From: CAMLKC01 sp035493555
GTDB taxonomy: Bacteria > Patescibacteriota > Saccharimonadia > Saccharimonadales > Saccharimonadaceae
DNA length: 8,958 bases
Direction: 5' to 3'
Assembly (NCBI GenBank): GCA_035493555.1
Contig: DATJIC010000018.1
Coordinates: 1-8,958 of the forward strand
Under the pieces are notes generated by a model, which did not search any database, was not told where the DNA came from, and worked only from the letters and a program-made list of their open reading frames with translations. This document shows, in pieces, positions 1 through 6,351 of the stretch. How positions within the stretch are numbered: the first letter of the stretch is position 1; every line of letters begins with the position of its first letter. The position numbers and the translations under genes were made by a program.

Positions 1-839
1 CTCTGGATAACCTTGCGGCTCACCTCTTTGCCGTTTTTCATGATAATTTCGTAGGTAACGGTTTTTTTGCCAGCTTTACCAGGTGTTTGTACTTTTTTGT
101 AACCTACCGGCTGGTCGGCATCCTGAACCTGACGGACAGGAGGCGCGATTGTTTCGTCCTGCGTGAATGTCTGCTTGCCATTACGCCAAATCTCCACCTT
201 CATACCAGCAGTAATACTCTTGGTAACCGGAACGGAAAGCGTGTCCGCCTTTGCCAACGTAATACCCTTTTCTTTTAGCATATCGCCGACAGTCGGGCCT
301 TGGGTGTACGCGGTGATCACTTTACCGTAGAGCTTGAGTGTAAACTCGGTAGCACGGTCAATAGAAAGCTGCACACCGCTTCCGTCACTCACTAGATCGG
401 CATTAACGGCCATTGCGGTCTGATCTTCGTCGTGAAGCGTCATGCCGGCCTGTTCCACCACCTGCCTGGCTGTGCGGTACGGCGACATAATACGCTTACG
501 CGTCGTGCCGTCTACTATAGTAACGGGGCGTGCACGGTAAATATTTACCTCATAATTGCTGGCAACCAACTGGTCGTCAAGGCTAGGCTCTACTAAATCG
601 TTAGAGTCAAGCGAGATATGCTCAACCTCAAGTGCGCGCCGGAGCGTTGCTGCCCGGGTTAAAAAACTCACCTCTTGACCTTGATCGTGTACCGTAATAA
701 GCCGCTCGCCCTCTACCGGTCGCTGCGAATCAGCCTGGGCATGGGTTGCCAACGAAACGCCTAAAATAGATACGACAAAAAGAGCGGCGGCGACAAGAAG
801 GCCGCGGGGGAACTTAGATTTTCGAAGTATACTCTTCAT
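1..839 (-). CDS. Secreted G5/DUF348 (YabE-like) cell-wall protein, 3' partial
   Basis: I translated this open frame by hand: 279 codons from the ATG at 839 to the left edge, no stop, so the C-terminus is missing. Residues 1-36 form a signal peptide: basic start (MKSILRKSKF), hydrophobic stretch about 13-32, AQA cleavage site at 34-36. Three repeats of the DUF348 ubiquitin-like type follow at roughly 46-102, 104-165 and 166-222, each beginning with a beta strand and ending in a strand such as EVNIYRA or KVEIWRNG. A G5 domain starts near 224 and contains TPGKAGKKTVTYEI and NGKEVSRKVI. This order matches Bacillus YabE and actinobacterial resuscitation-promoting factors, which act on peptidoglycan outside the cell; their catalytic domain lies after G5, so here it would be outside the window. 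Enzyme activity therefore cannot be judged. It lies 60 bases after uvrD and has its own promoter. Domain calls are secure; function is inference. Confidence 0.85.
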   Translation of the reverse strand, partial: MKSILRKSKFPRGLLVAAALFVVSILGVSLATHAQADSQRPVEGERLITVHDQGQEVSFLTRAATLRRALEVEHISLDSNDLVEPSLDDQLVASNYEVNIYRARPVTIVDGTTRKRIMSPYRTARQVVEQAGMTLHDEDQTAMAVNADLVSDGSGVQLSIDRATEFTLKLYGKVITAYTQGPTVGDMLKEKGITLAKADTLSVPVTKSITAGMKVEIWRNGKQTFTQDETIAPPVRQVQDADQPVGYKKVQTPGKAGKKTVTYEIIMKNGKEVSRKVIQ

Positions 840-850
840 AAATGTAAGGA

Positions 851-857
851 CACCTCC
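851..857 (-). promoter_or_regulatory. Shine-Dalgarno site of the G5/DUF348 gene
   Basis: Read on the minus strand this is GGAGGTG, the best Shine-Dalgarno match in the window. GGAGG is separated from the ATG at 839 by 13 bases, which is longer than the usual 5-9. No in-frame ATG, GTG or TTG lies between, so the ATG start is kept despite the long spacing. Confidence 0.7.
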
Positions 858-875
858 GCTGGTGTACTATATGAG

Positions 876-884
876 ATTATAGCA
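876..884 (-). promoter_or_regulatory. Extended -10 promoter of the G5/DUF348 gene
   Basis: The minus strand reads TGCTATAAT, a perfect TATAAT hexamer (876-881) with the TGn extension (882-884). No TTGACA-like -35 sits at a proper distance, as is usual for extended -10 promoters. Transcription should begin near 869, giving a leader of about 30 bases that includes the GGAGGTG site. The element lies in the 60-base gap after the uvrD stop, so the G5 gene can be expressed independently of the helicase. Confidence 0.65.
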
Positions 885-899
885 AAAAAGAGTGTTTTC

Positions 900-3014
900 T
901 TATAATTTCTCGAGCCGGGCGTACTCGACATTGAGTTTTTTAGTCTGGCCGTTCGTAAACTTTACCGTCACCGCCATACCGTCGATATCTACCACTTCGC
1001 CAACGCCAAACTGCGCCGAACGGACGCCGTCGCCAATGTCAAAATCGGGGAGATCATTAAAGCTGTAATCATCTTCGGGCGTCCGCGTTGTAAACGAAAC
1101 TGGCGCCTGCACGATATCGTGCCCCATATCTGAAAGGAACCGTGATGGCATATTGTAGCCGCGCTGGCCAAACTGCAAACGACTAGAGGCATAACTAAGA
1201 TGCAGCTCCTCGCGCGCGCGGGTCATACCCACATAACAAAGACGGCGTTCTTCCTCAAGCGCTGCAGGTCCATCGTCCTGTATGCGTGCGTTCGGGAAGA
1301 TTCCTTCTTCCATCCCCACCATAAACACCACCGGAAATTCCAGGCCCTTTGCCGCATGGATCGTCATAAGCGTTACTTTTTGCTCGTTACTGTCGCTGTC
1401 GGCGCTCGACATGAGTGCAACTTCTTCTAAAAAGTCGGGCAGCGTTAAAAAGGCTTTCGCGTCAGAGATCAGCGAGCCGATGTTCGCCTCCCGCTCCTCG
1501 GCTTGCGGCGTGCCGTCTAGGATAAAGTCGCGGTAGCCGGTTTTATTGATCAGTGTTTCAATCAGTTCGCTTGGCGTGGTTTCGGTCTCGAGCTTGCCCT
1601 GTAAATTCCGGAGCAGTTCACCAAGCGACGAAAGCGCCGCCTTAGCGCGGGGAGTGAGTGAACTGGTTTGATCGGCGTTAACAAGAGCGGCAATAATATC
1701 CATCCCGCTTGCTGCCTGCCACATGAGGAATTTTTCAAGGCTGGTTGCCCCTATGCCGCGCGTAGGAATATTAACGATACGGCTAAAGCTCATGCGGTCA
1801 TTGGGCTGATACAGCAACCGGAGATAGGCAATAACATCCTTGATTTCCTTACGGTCATAAAAACGGACACCGCCAATGATTTGGTACGGAATGCGGTGCT
1901 GCAATAGCGCCCGCTCTAGAGTATAGCTCTGCGAGTTGGTACGATATAAAACAGCAAAATCGCCATAGCTTCGGGCACCGATACTCGCCTGAGCATTAAT
2001 GCGGCTGGCAACCGTGTAGGCCTCCTCGGACTCGTCATAGACGGCATGCACTTGTACTGGCGCACCCGCCGGCTCGGCCGTCCAGAGTTTTTTATCAGTC
2101 CGCTGGGTATTTTTAGTAATAACACTGTGCGCCGCCTCCAAAATTGCCCCCGTACTACGGTAGTTCTGTTCGAGTTTCACAATTTTGGCACCTGGAAAGT
2201 CACGTTCAAAATTAAGAATGTTCGTGAAGTCGGCACCACGCCAGCTGTAGATCGACTGCCAATCGTCCCCCACTACGCAGATGTTACGGTCTTCGCTAAC
2301 GAGACTCTTTACAATCGCGTACTGCGCGGCGTTCGTGTCCTGGTACTCATCGATAAGAATATGCTTAAATTGGGCTCGCCATTTTTTACGGGTTTCGGGG
2401 TGTTCCTTGAACAACCGTACCGTTTCAATAAGCAGGTCGTCAAAATCAAGCGCCCCTGCCTCTTTACGCATTTTCTCGTATAACGAATAAATCTTTGCTA
2501 CCTCTTTTTGGAACGGATAGTTTGCCGTGGCTTCAAACTCCTCGGGGGTCACAAGCTCGTTTTTGGCATTGGAAATCACCGAGCTCACCGCACGGGGTTT
2601 AATTTGCTTATCGCCGATAGAGAGCTGCTTCATTGCCTGCTTAATGAGACCCTGGCGATCATCTTCGTCGTATATGACGTAGTTAGGCGAAATACCCACC
2701 TTTTCGCCGTCCATACGCAAAAGACGCACGCAAATGCCATGGAACGTTCCCATCCAAGGCATAAAATTACGTGCGCGTCCATCTTGCCCTAGTAACACTC
2801 CGAGGCGTTCGCGCATTTCGCGGGCCGCTTTGTTCGTAAAGGTAACGGCGAGAATCTCATTCGGCCATATTTTCTCATTGGCAATCAGGTAAGCAATCCG
2901 GTGGGTCAGCGTTTTTGTCTTGCCGCTGCCGGCGCCAGCCAGGATCAGCAAAGGGCCGGACGTCGTTTTTACCGCGTCAGCCTGCGCGGGATTAAGGTCT
3001 TTTAGTAAATCCAT
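900..3014 (-). CDS. pcrA: UvrD/PcrA-type superfamily 1A DNA helicase
   Basis: A 704-residue ATP-driven 3'-5' DNA helicase of the UvrD/PcrA/Rep family, acting in nucleotide excision repair, removal of RecA or replication blocks and transcription-coupled repair. All SF1A motifs are visible: motif I AGAGSGKT (26-33), Ia VTFTNKAA (57-64), TFHG (90-93), motif II DEYQDTN (222-228), motif III GDDWQSIYSWRGA (249-261), motif IV QNYRS (283-287), motif V TIHAAKGLEFPVV (551-563) and motif VI YVGMTRARE (594-602). The C-terminus, about 664-704 (VRSAQFGVGEVVDIDG then KFTNGQ), resembles the Tudor-like domain by which PcrA binds RNA polymerase, which favours PcrA/UvrD over Rep. Length is usual for PcrA. The ATG at 3014 is supported by N-terminal LNPAQADAV and by a -10 box seven bases upstream; there is no Shine-Dalgarno site. 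Stop is TAA. The choice of symbol between pcrA and uvrD is a matter of naming. Confidence 0.95.
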   Translation of the reverse strand: MDLLKDLNPAQADAVKTTSGPLLILAGAGSGKTKTLTHRIAYLIANEKIWPNEILAVTFTNKAAREMRERLGVLLGQDGRARNFMPWMGTFHGICVRLLRMDGEKVGISPNYVIYDEDDRQGLIKQAMKQLSIGDKQIKPRAVSSVISNAKNELVTPEEFEATANYPFQKEVAKIYSLYEKMRKEAGALDFDDLLIETVRLFKEHPETRKKWRAQFKHILIDEYQDTNAAQYAIVKSLVSEDRNICVVGDDWQSIYSWRGADFTNILNFERDFPGAKIVKLEQNYRSTGAILEAAHSVITKNTQRTDKKLWTAEPAGAPVQVHAVYDESEEAYTVASRINAQASIGARSYGDFAVLYRTNSQSYTLERALLQHRIPYQIIGGVRFYDRKEIKDVIAYLRLLYQPNDRMSFSRIVNIPTRGIGATSLEKFLMWQAASGMDIIAALVNADQTSSLTPRAKAALSSLGELLRNLQGKLETETTPSELIETLINKTGYRDFILDGTPQAEEREANIGSLISDAKAFLTLPDFLEEVALMSSADSDSNEQKVTLMTIHAAKGLEFPVVFMVGMEEGIFPNARIQDDGPAALEEERRLCYVGMTRAREELHLSYASSRLQFGQRGYNMPSRFLSDMGHDIVQAPVSFTTRTPEDDYSFNDLPDFDIGDGVRSAQFGVGEVVDIDGMAVTVKFTNGQTKKLNVEYARLEKL

Positions 3015-3021
3015 TAGCTTT

Positions 3022-3027
3022 ATTATA
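3022..3027 (-). promoter_or_regulatory. -10 box of uvrD/pcrA giving a probable leaderless mRNA
   Basis: The minus strand reads TATAAT followed by seven bases (AAAGCTA) and then the ATG. A start point about seven bases after the hexamer falls on or beside the A of the ATG, so the transcript would have no leader. This agrees with the lack of any Shine-Dalgarno sequence. I see no convincing -35 hexamer; a five-base-arm inverted repeat occupies the spacer. Confidence 0.6.
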
Positions 3028-3040
3028 CCTAAAACTTAGG
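3028..3040. repeat. Short inverted repeat abutting the uvrD -10 box
   Basis: CCTAA, a three-base spacer AAC, and TTAGG form a perfect five-base-arm inverted repeat directly upstream of the uvrD -10 hexamer. It is too weak and has no T-run for an intrinsic terminator. It could be an operator half-site pair or chance; the sequence alone does not decide. Confidence 0.35.
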
Positions 3041-3070
3041 CCGATGAGTGTCGTATTTTAAACCTGGCTG

Positions 3071-4276
3071 CTATATGGCGCCAAGAAAGTAAAGCGCGGC
3101 GCCACCGCCGGCTCCCAAAAGCAAAATAAGAACAATCCAAATAATCCACATCCAGCCAGATTTCTTTTTGGCCGGGTGAGCTAGGGGCTGGTGGTAAGAG
3201 TCCGTATCGTAAATTGCGCCGTTGCCTTGATCACCGGTACTGGCTTCTTCGTGGTACTGCTGCGGAATCGATGTTGGACCGCTTGGCGCGGCAGATTCAC
3301 TCACTGAAGGCGTACCGGTGGCCGGAACTGGAGTAGTGCTTTTTTCGAGTGGCTTTTGCTCCGCAGCTGCCTCGTGGGCCTGCTTTACCTGTTCGTGAGT
3401 CGTATCGGCCTCGACCGCCATAAGGTCACCCTGCAGTTCTTCAGGGAGTATCGGCTCTATCTCGGTTGGATCCGCAGGAAGCTGGTCGTTAGGATCATCA
3501 ACGGTTTTCGGCTCTTTTTCCTGGGCAGGAGCAGAAAGTTCAGGCTCTTCCACTGGAACGTCAGGCGAGCCAAGCGGCCGTTTTTCGACTTTCGTATCAG
3601 GCAAGAAAGGAGACGTAAGAGGTGGGGGTGTTTCTTCCTCGGGCTGAACCAAAGTGGAGCTAACGGCGGGTTCGGCGGCAGGTGCGTCTTCCTCCTTCTT
3701 TTCAGGTACGTTTGCCGGAACAAGGTCAATCGGGTCCGGCCAGTCACCTGGCGTCTCGCTGGATTCCATGGCTGGCGCAGGCTCATCTACCGGCTTGACG
3801 GCGGACAGAGGTTCTTTAGACAACTCTTTAGCGACAGGCGCCGTTGCATCCGGTTTGGAAGAGACGATATCGGAGATCGGTGAGCTCTTCAGGGGCTCAA
3901 TCGTAGACCCCTGCCGAGAAACGGGCGTAGGCATCTCTGGCTTCTTCATGTCCGACGAGGGATGGACAACATCCATAAAACGGCCGCCTCTTCGTGCGGC
4001 AGGCAAACTAACCGAACTCGGTTGAGGGCGGGAAGTAGCTTGCGCCAGTGACGGATGCGGGGCATCGGCTGTAGCCGCCACCGGGGAGGGCGGATCCATT
4101 GCGGCCGTCGCGGCCTTCTCTACATTGTTAAATACCGGCTGCGAACCCTCATCTAGCGTAGGAGTGATATCAAGCGTCTTTTCTTTGTCGTCGCTTGCAG
4201 ATGGGGACGATTTCGGGACATTCGTCATTAATGAATTTACTGCCCGGTCTAATTCGTCAAAATCTAAATCTTTCAT
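3071..4276 (-). CDS. Proline-rich, disordered, tail-anchored membrane protein of unknown function
   Basis: I do not recognise a family. From the ATG at 4276 the protein has 401 residues. The first 17 (MKDLDFDELDRAVNSLM) look like a short amphipathic helix. Residues about 20-370 are rich in Pro, Glu, Ala, Ser and Thr, without cysteine or a folded-domain pattern, so probably disordered. Inside this lies a distinct basic-hydrophobic box, RRGGRFMDVVHPSSDM (95-110). Near the end come GAIYDTDSYHQPLAHP (363-378) and KKK, then one hydrophobic helix about 384-399 with a glycine-rich patch, ending LGAI. That is a tail-anchor arrangement: cytoplasmic bulk, C-terminal membrane insertion. A GTG two codons upstream (4282) is possible, but the ATG fits the GGGGTGGG ribosome site, which overlaps the tpiA stop. 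Stop TAG. Eight bases separate it from tpiA, suggesting translational coupling. A scaffold or septum/surface role is speculation. Confidence 0.8.
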   Translation of the reverse strand: MKDLDFDELDRAVNSLMTNVPKSSPSASDDKEKTLDITPTLDEGSQPVFNNVEKAATAAMDPPSPVAATADAPHPSLAQATSRPQPSSVSLPAARRGGRFMDVVHPSSDMKKPEMPTPVSRQGSTIEPLKSSPISDIVSSKPDATAPVAKELSKEPLSAVKPVDEPAPAMESSETPGDWPDPIDLVPANVPEKKEEDAPAAEPAVSSTLVQPEEETPPPLTSPFLPDTKVEKRPLGSPDVPVEEPELSAPAQEKEPKTVDDPNDQLPADPTEIEPILPEELQGDLMAVEADTTHEQVKQAHEAAAEQKPLEKSTTPVPATGTPSVSESAAPSGPTSIPQQYHEEASTGDQGNGAIYDTDSYHQPLAHPAKKKSGWMWIIWIVLILLLGAGGGAALYFLGAI

Positions 4277-4277
4277 A

Positions 4278-4285
4278 CCCACCCC
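4278..4285 (-). promoter_or_regulatory. Purine-rich ribosome site coupling tpiA to the tail-anchored gene
   Basis: The minus strand reads TAG GGGTGGG T ATG; the final G of the tpiA TAG stop is the first G of the site. Allowing G:U pairs, GGGGTGG matches the GAGGTGA part of the Shine-Dalgarno consensus with about five bases to the ATG at 4276. This decides the ATG over the GTG at 4282, which lies inside the site. Confidence 0.6.
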
Positions 4286-5067
4286 TATTTTTTAACCGCA
4301 TCGGAACCTTTGTGCGCTTTTTCAATAATACCGTTAAATGCATGCGCATCAAGGCTAGCTCCCCCGATAAGCAGCCCGTCGATACCTGCAATTGCAAGGT
4401 AGTCCGCGGCGCTGTCCAGGGTAACGCTTCCGCCATACAAAACCCGTATGGCTTTAGCAGCCTCGGCGCCATATAAATGCTTTACTTGGTTCCGGATAGC
4501 GATGACCGCTTTTTTAACGTCATCAGGAAGCGCATTGTTTCCGGTGCCGATAGCCCACACCGGCTCGTAGGCAACGGTTACTTCGGCGAGTTCCTCGCTC
4601 GTAATATTCGCAAGACCTGCGACCAGTTGGTCGTGCAGTACGGCGTTGGTTTCGCCGTCGGTACGCTCGTTGGCCGTCTCCCCTATACAAAGAATAGGCT
4701 TAATATCGTTACGCACCGCCGCCTGGACCTTATTGCAAACATCTTTGTTTGTTTCGCCAAAAATATGGCGCCGCTCGGAGTGGCCGACAATCGCGTAATC
4801 CACCACACCCCGAAGCTGGGAGGCCGAAACTTCACCCGTAAAGGCTCCGCTATCGCGCCAGTAAAGGTTCTGCACCGCCAGCTTAAACTGACGGCGGTCT
4901 ATCTGCAAGCTGAGCGACTGCAGCGCCAAAAGAGTCGGCGCCAAAACAATCTCAACATCCCTGTGAACCTTTACCTGGCTGGCCAATTTATGCACATATA
5001 GGCTAGCCTCATGGGTATTGAGGTTCATCTTCCAGTTGCCAACGATGAGTTTCTTGTCTCGAACCAT
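4285..5067 (-). CDS. tpiA: Triosephosphate isomerase
   Basis: Interconverts dihydroxyacetone phosphate and glyceraldehyde 3-phosphate in the cytoplasm, feeding the pay-off half of glycolysis. It is a single TIM barrel of 260 residues, a typical length. Catalytic residues are all present: Asn11 and Lys13 in GNWKMN (10-15), His96 in VGHSERR (94-100) and Glu168 in AYEPVWAIGTG (166-176), which also holds the phosphate-gripping loop 6. Phosphate-binding YGGSV (211-215) and IGGASLD (234-240) are intact. The start is fixed by the short distance to NWKMN. The gene begins 32 bases after the pgk stop; AAGGG lies 15 bases before the ATG, so the ribosome site is poor. Stop is TAG. Its position between pgk and the tail-anchored gene supports a shared transcript. 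Confidence 0.97.
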   Translation of the reverse strand: MVRDKKLIVGNWKMNLNTHEASLYVHKLASQVKVHRDVEIVLAPTLLALQSLSLQIDRRQFKLAVQNLYWRDSGAFTGEVSASQLRGVVDYAIVGHSERRHIFGETNKDVCNKVQAAVRNDIKPILCIGETANERTDGETNAVLHDQLVAGLANITSEELAEVTVAYEPVWAIGTGNNALPDDVKKAVIAIRNQVKHLYGAEAAKAIRVLYGGSVTLDSAADYLAIAGIDGLLIGGASLDAHAFNGIIEKAHKGSDAVKK

Positions 5068-5099
5068 AGTGTTTATGCTTTGCCCTTAGTGTAGCGCAC

Positions 5100-6326
5100 T
5101 TAGCCCCGAGCGTCTAGCAAGCTTTCTATGCCCGGTAACTTATCCCCAGCCATGAGTTCGAGGCTAGCGCCTCCACCTGTTGAAACATGACTGAAGCTGC
5201 CACCGTTTTTAGCATCCCAGTGAAGCACAAAGTCGGCCGTGTCCCCGCCACCGATAATAGAGGTAATGTGCGGAGCAGTCGCAAGTGCTAACGCGAGCCG
5301 TGCCGAACCATGCGCAAAATTCGGGTATTCAGCCATGCCAAGCGTGCCATTCCAAATCACCGTTTTAGCATCTTTTACATCGGCAACTGTCGCTTCGATC
5401 GTTGCGTCCCCAATATCGAGCGCCATTTCATCGGCGGCCACCTTACTTACCGGGACGATCTGCCGGGGCACCTCACCGTTCAGCTCGTGAGCGACCGCCA
5501 GGTCGGTCGGCAAAACCAAAAAGTCGTCAACTTTATCAGCACCTACTTTTTTGCGGGCTGCCGCGTAAATATCCTCTAGGATATCATCGGCATTTTCATC
5601 AAATTTACTTTTGCCCATCTGAATGCCCTTATACGCCAAAAAGGTGTTAGCCATCGCGCCCGAAACAACGATCCGGTCGGCCACCTCGATAAGTGCTTTA
5701 ATAACACCAATCTTATCATGCACTTTTGCACCCCCCAGTACCGCAACAAACGGACGCTCGGGAGATTTCATGGCATTCGTAATAACCGTGTATTCACGTT
5801 CGAGTAAAAGACCGGCAACACTCGGAAGCAGTAGTGTAATAGCGGCTGTGCTAGCGTGGGCGCGGTGGACCACCCCAAAACCATCCTGCACAAAGTAACG
5901 TGCGCCGGAACTCTTGGCGAGTTCGCGGGCAAATCCTTCGTCATTCGCCTCCTCGCGGGGGTCAAAACGAAGATTCTCAAGCACGATAACGCTGCGTTTA
6001 GGTGCGCGTTTTACTGCCATCTTTACCTTATCACCCACTGTTTGGTCGACAAACCGCACTTGTTCACCTAAAAGTTGGGCCAGTCTCTGCGCGACCGGCT
6101 CCAAACTCAGCTTTTCATCGCGGCCTTCGGGCCTGCCCAAGTGGCTAATGATAACTACCTTGCAGTTATCAGCAAGCAGCTTCTTAACCGTCGGCAAGCT
6201 TGCTTGGATTCTAAAATCGCTCTCTATCGTACCGTCGCTTTTGAGCGGCACGTTATAGTCGGCACGAAGAAGAACTGTTTCTCCCTCAAGAGGCACTGTG
6301 TTTATTGTCTGCTTAAAAAATGTCAT
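5100..6326 (-). CDS. pgk: Phosphoglycerate kinase
   Basis: Transfers phosphate from 1,3-bisphosphoglycerate to ADP, giving 3-phosphoglycerate and ATP. The 408-residue length is normal. N-domain substrate motifs: RADYNVP (21-27, usually RVDFNVP), SHLGRPEG (61-68), ENLRF (117-121) and HRAHAS (154-159). C-domain nucleotide motifs: LGGAKVHDKIG (197-207), SGAMANTFL (222-230, usually GGMAYTFL), WNGTLGM (325-331, usually WNGPMGV), GGGDTA (359-364) and STGGGASLE (382-390). Basic and glycine-rich active-site residues are kept, so it should be active, but several neighbouring positions differ from the family norm. Translation starts at the ATG at 6326, 25 bases after the pyk stop, behind a GGGTGGGG ribosome site. 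Stop is TAA. No promoter is seen in the gap, so it is probably read from pyk. Confidence 0.97.
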   Translation of the reverse strand: MTFFKQTINTVPLEGETVLLRADYNVPLKSDGTIESDFRIQASLPTVKKLLADNCKVVIISHLGRPEGRDEKLSLEPVAQRLAQLLGEQVRFVDQTVGDKVKMAVKRAPKRSVIVLENLRFDPREEANDEGFARELAKSSGARYFVQDGFGVVHRAHASTAAITLLLPSVAGLLLEREYTVITNAMKSPERPFVAVLGGAKVHDKIGVIKALIEVADRIVVSGAMANTFLAYKGIQMGKSKFDENADDILEDIYAAARKKVGADKVDDFLVLPTDLAVAHELNGEVPRQIVPVSKVAADEMALDIGDATIEATVADVKDAKTVIWNGTLGMAEYPNFAHGSARLALALATAPHITSIIGGGDTADFVLHWDAKNGGSFSHVSTGGGASLELMAGDKLPGIESLLDARG

Positions 6327-6327
6327 A

Positions 6328-6335
6328 CCCCACCC
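6328..6335 (-). promoter_or_regulatory. Purine-rich ribosome site of pgk
   Basis: The minus strand reads AGTAGGGTGGGGTATGACA, with the ATG at 6326. GGGTG pairs with the anti-Shine-Dalgarno core at about six bases from the start codon. The string closely resembles the site before the tail-anchored gene at 4278-4285. Confidence 0.6.
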
Positions 6336-6351
6336 TACTTTTTGCTTGCTT

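Noticed and set aside
87..278. 63-codon plus-strand frame at the left end
   Set aside because: It lies opposite the G5 domain and third DUF348 repeat of the minus-strand gene and has no support of its own.
2234..2270. Trp252 in helicase motif III (GDDWQSIY) as a defect
   Set aside because: Gln253 and the rest of the motif are intact, and tryptophan at this place is known to me from other UvrD-like helicases, so it is a variant rather than a loss.
2046..2483. 145-codon plus-strand open frame inside the helicase gene
   Set aside because: It is a shadow of conserved UvrD coding sequence, with no ribosome site or recognisable motif.
3028..3040. Inverted repeat as an intrinsic terminator after the tail-anchored gene
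   Set aside because: The stem has only five mostly AT pairs and no T-run follows on the minus strand; a -10 box follows instead. No intrinsic terminator was found anywhere in the window.
3356..3883. 175-codon plus-strand open frame opposite the tail-anchored gene
   Set aside because: It is the antisense shadow of Pro/Glu/Ser-rich codons, rich in Arg, Phe and Gly with no domain, start signal or ribosome site. The minus-strand frame is longer and has a clear membrane helix.
4280..4282. GTG as start of the tail-anchored protein
   Set aside because: It falls inside the G-rich ribosome site two bases from the tpiA stop; the ATG at 4276 has the proper spacing.
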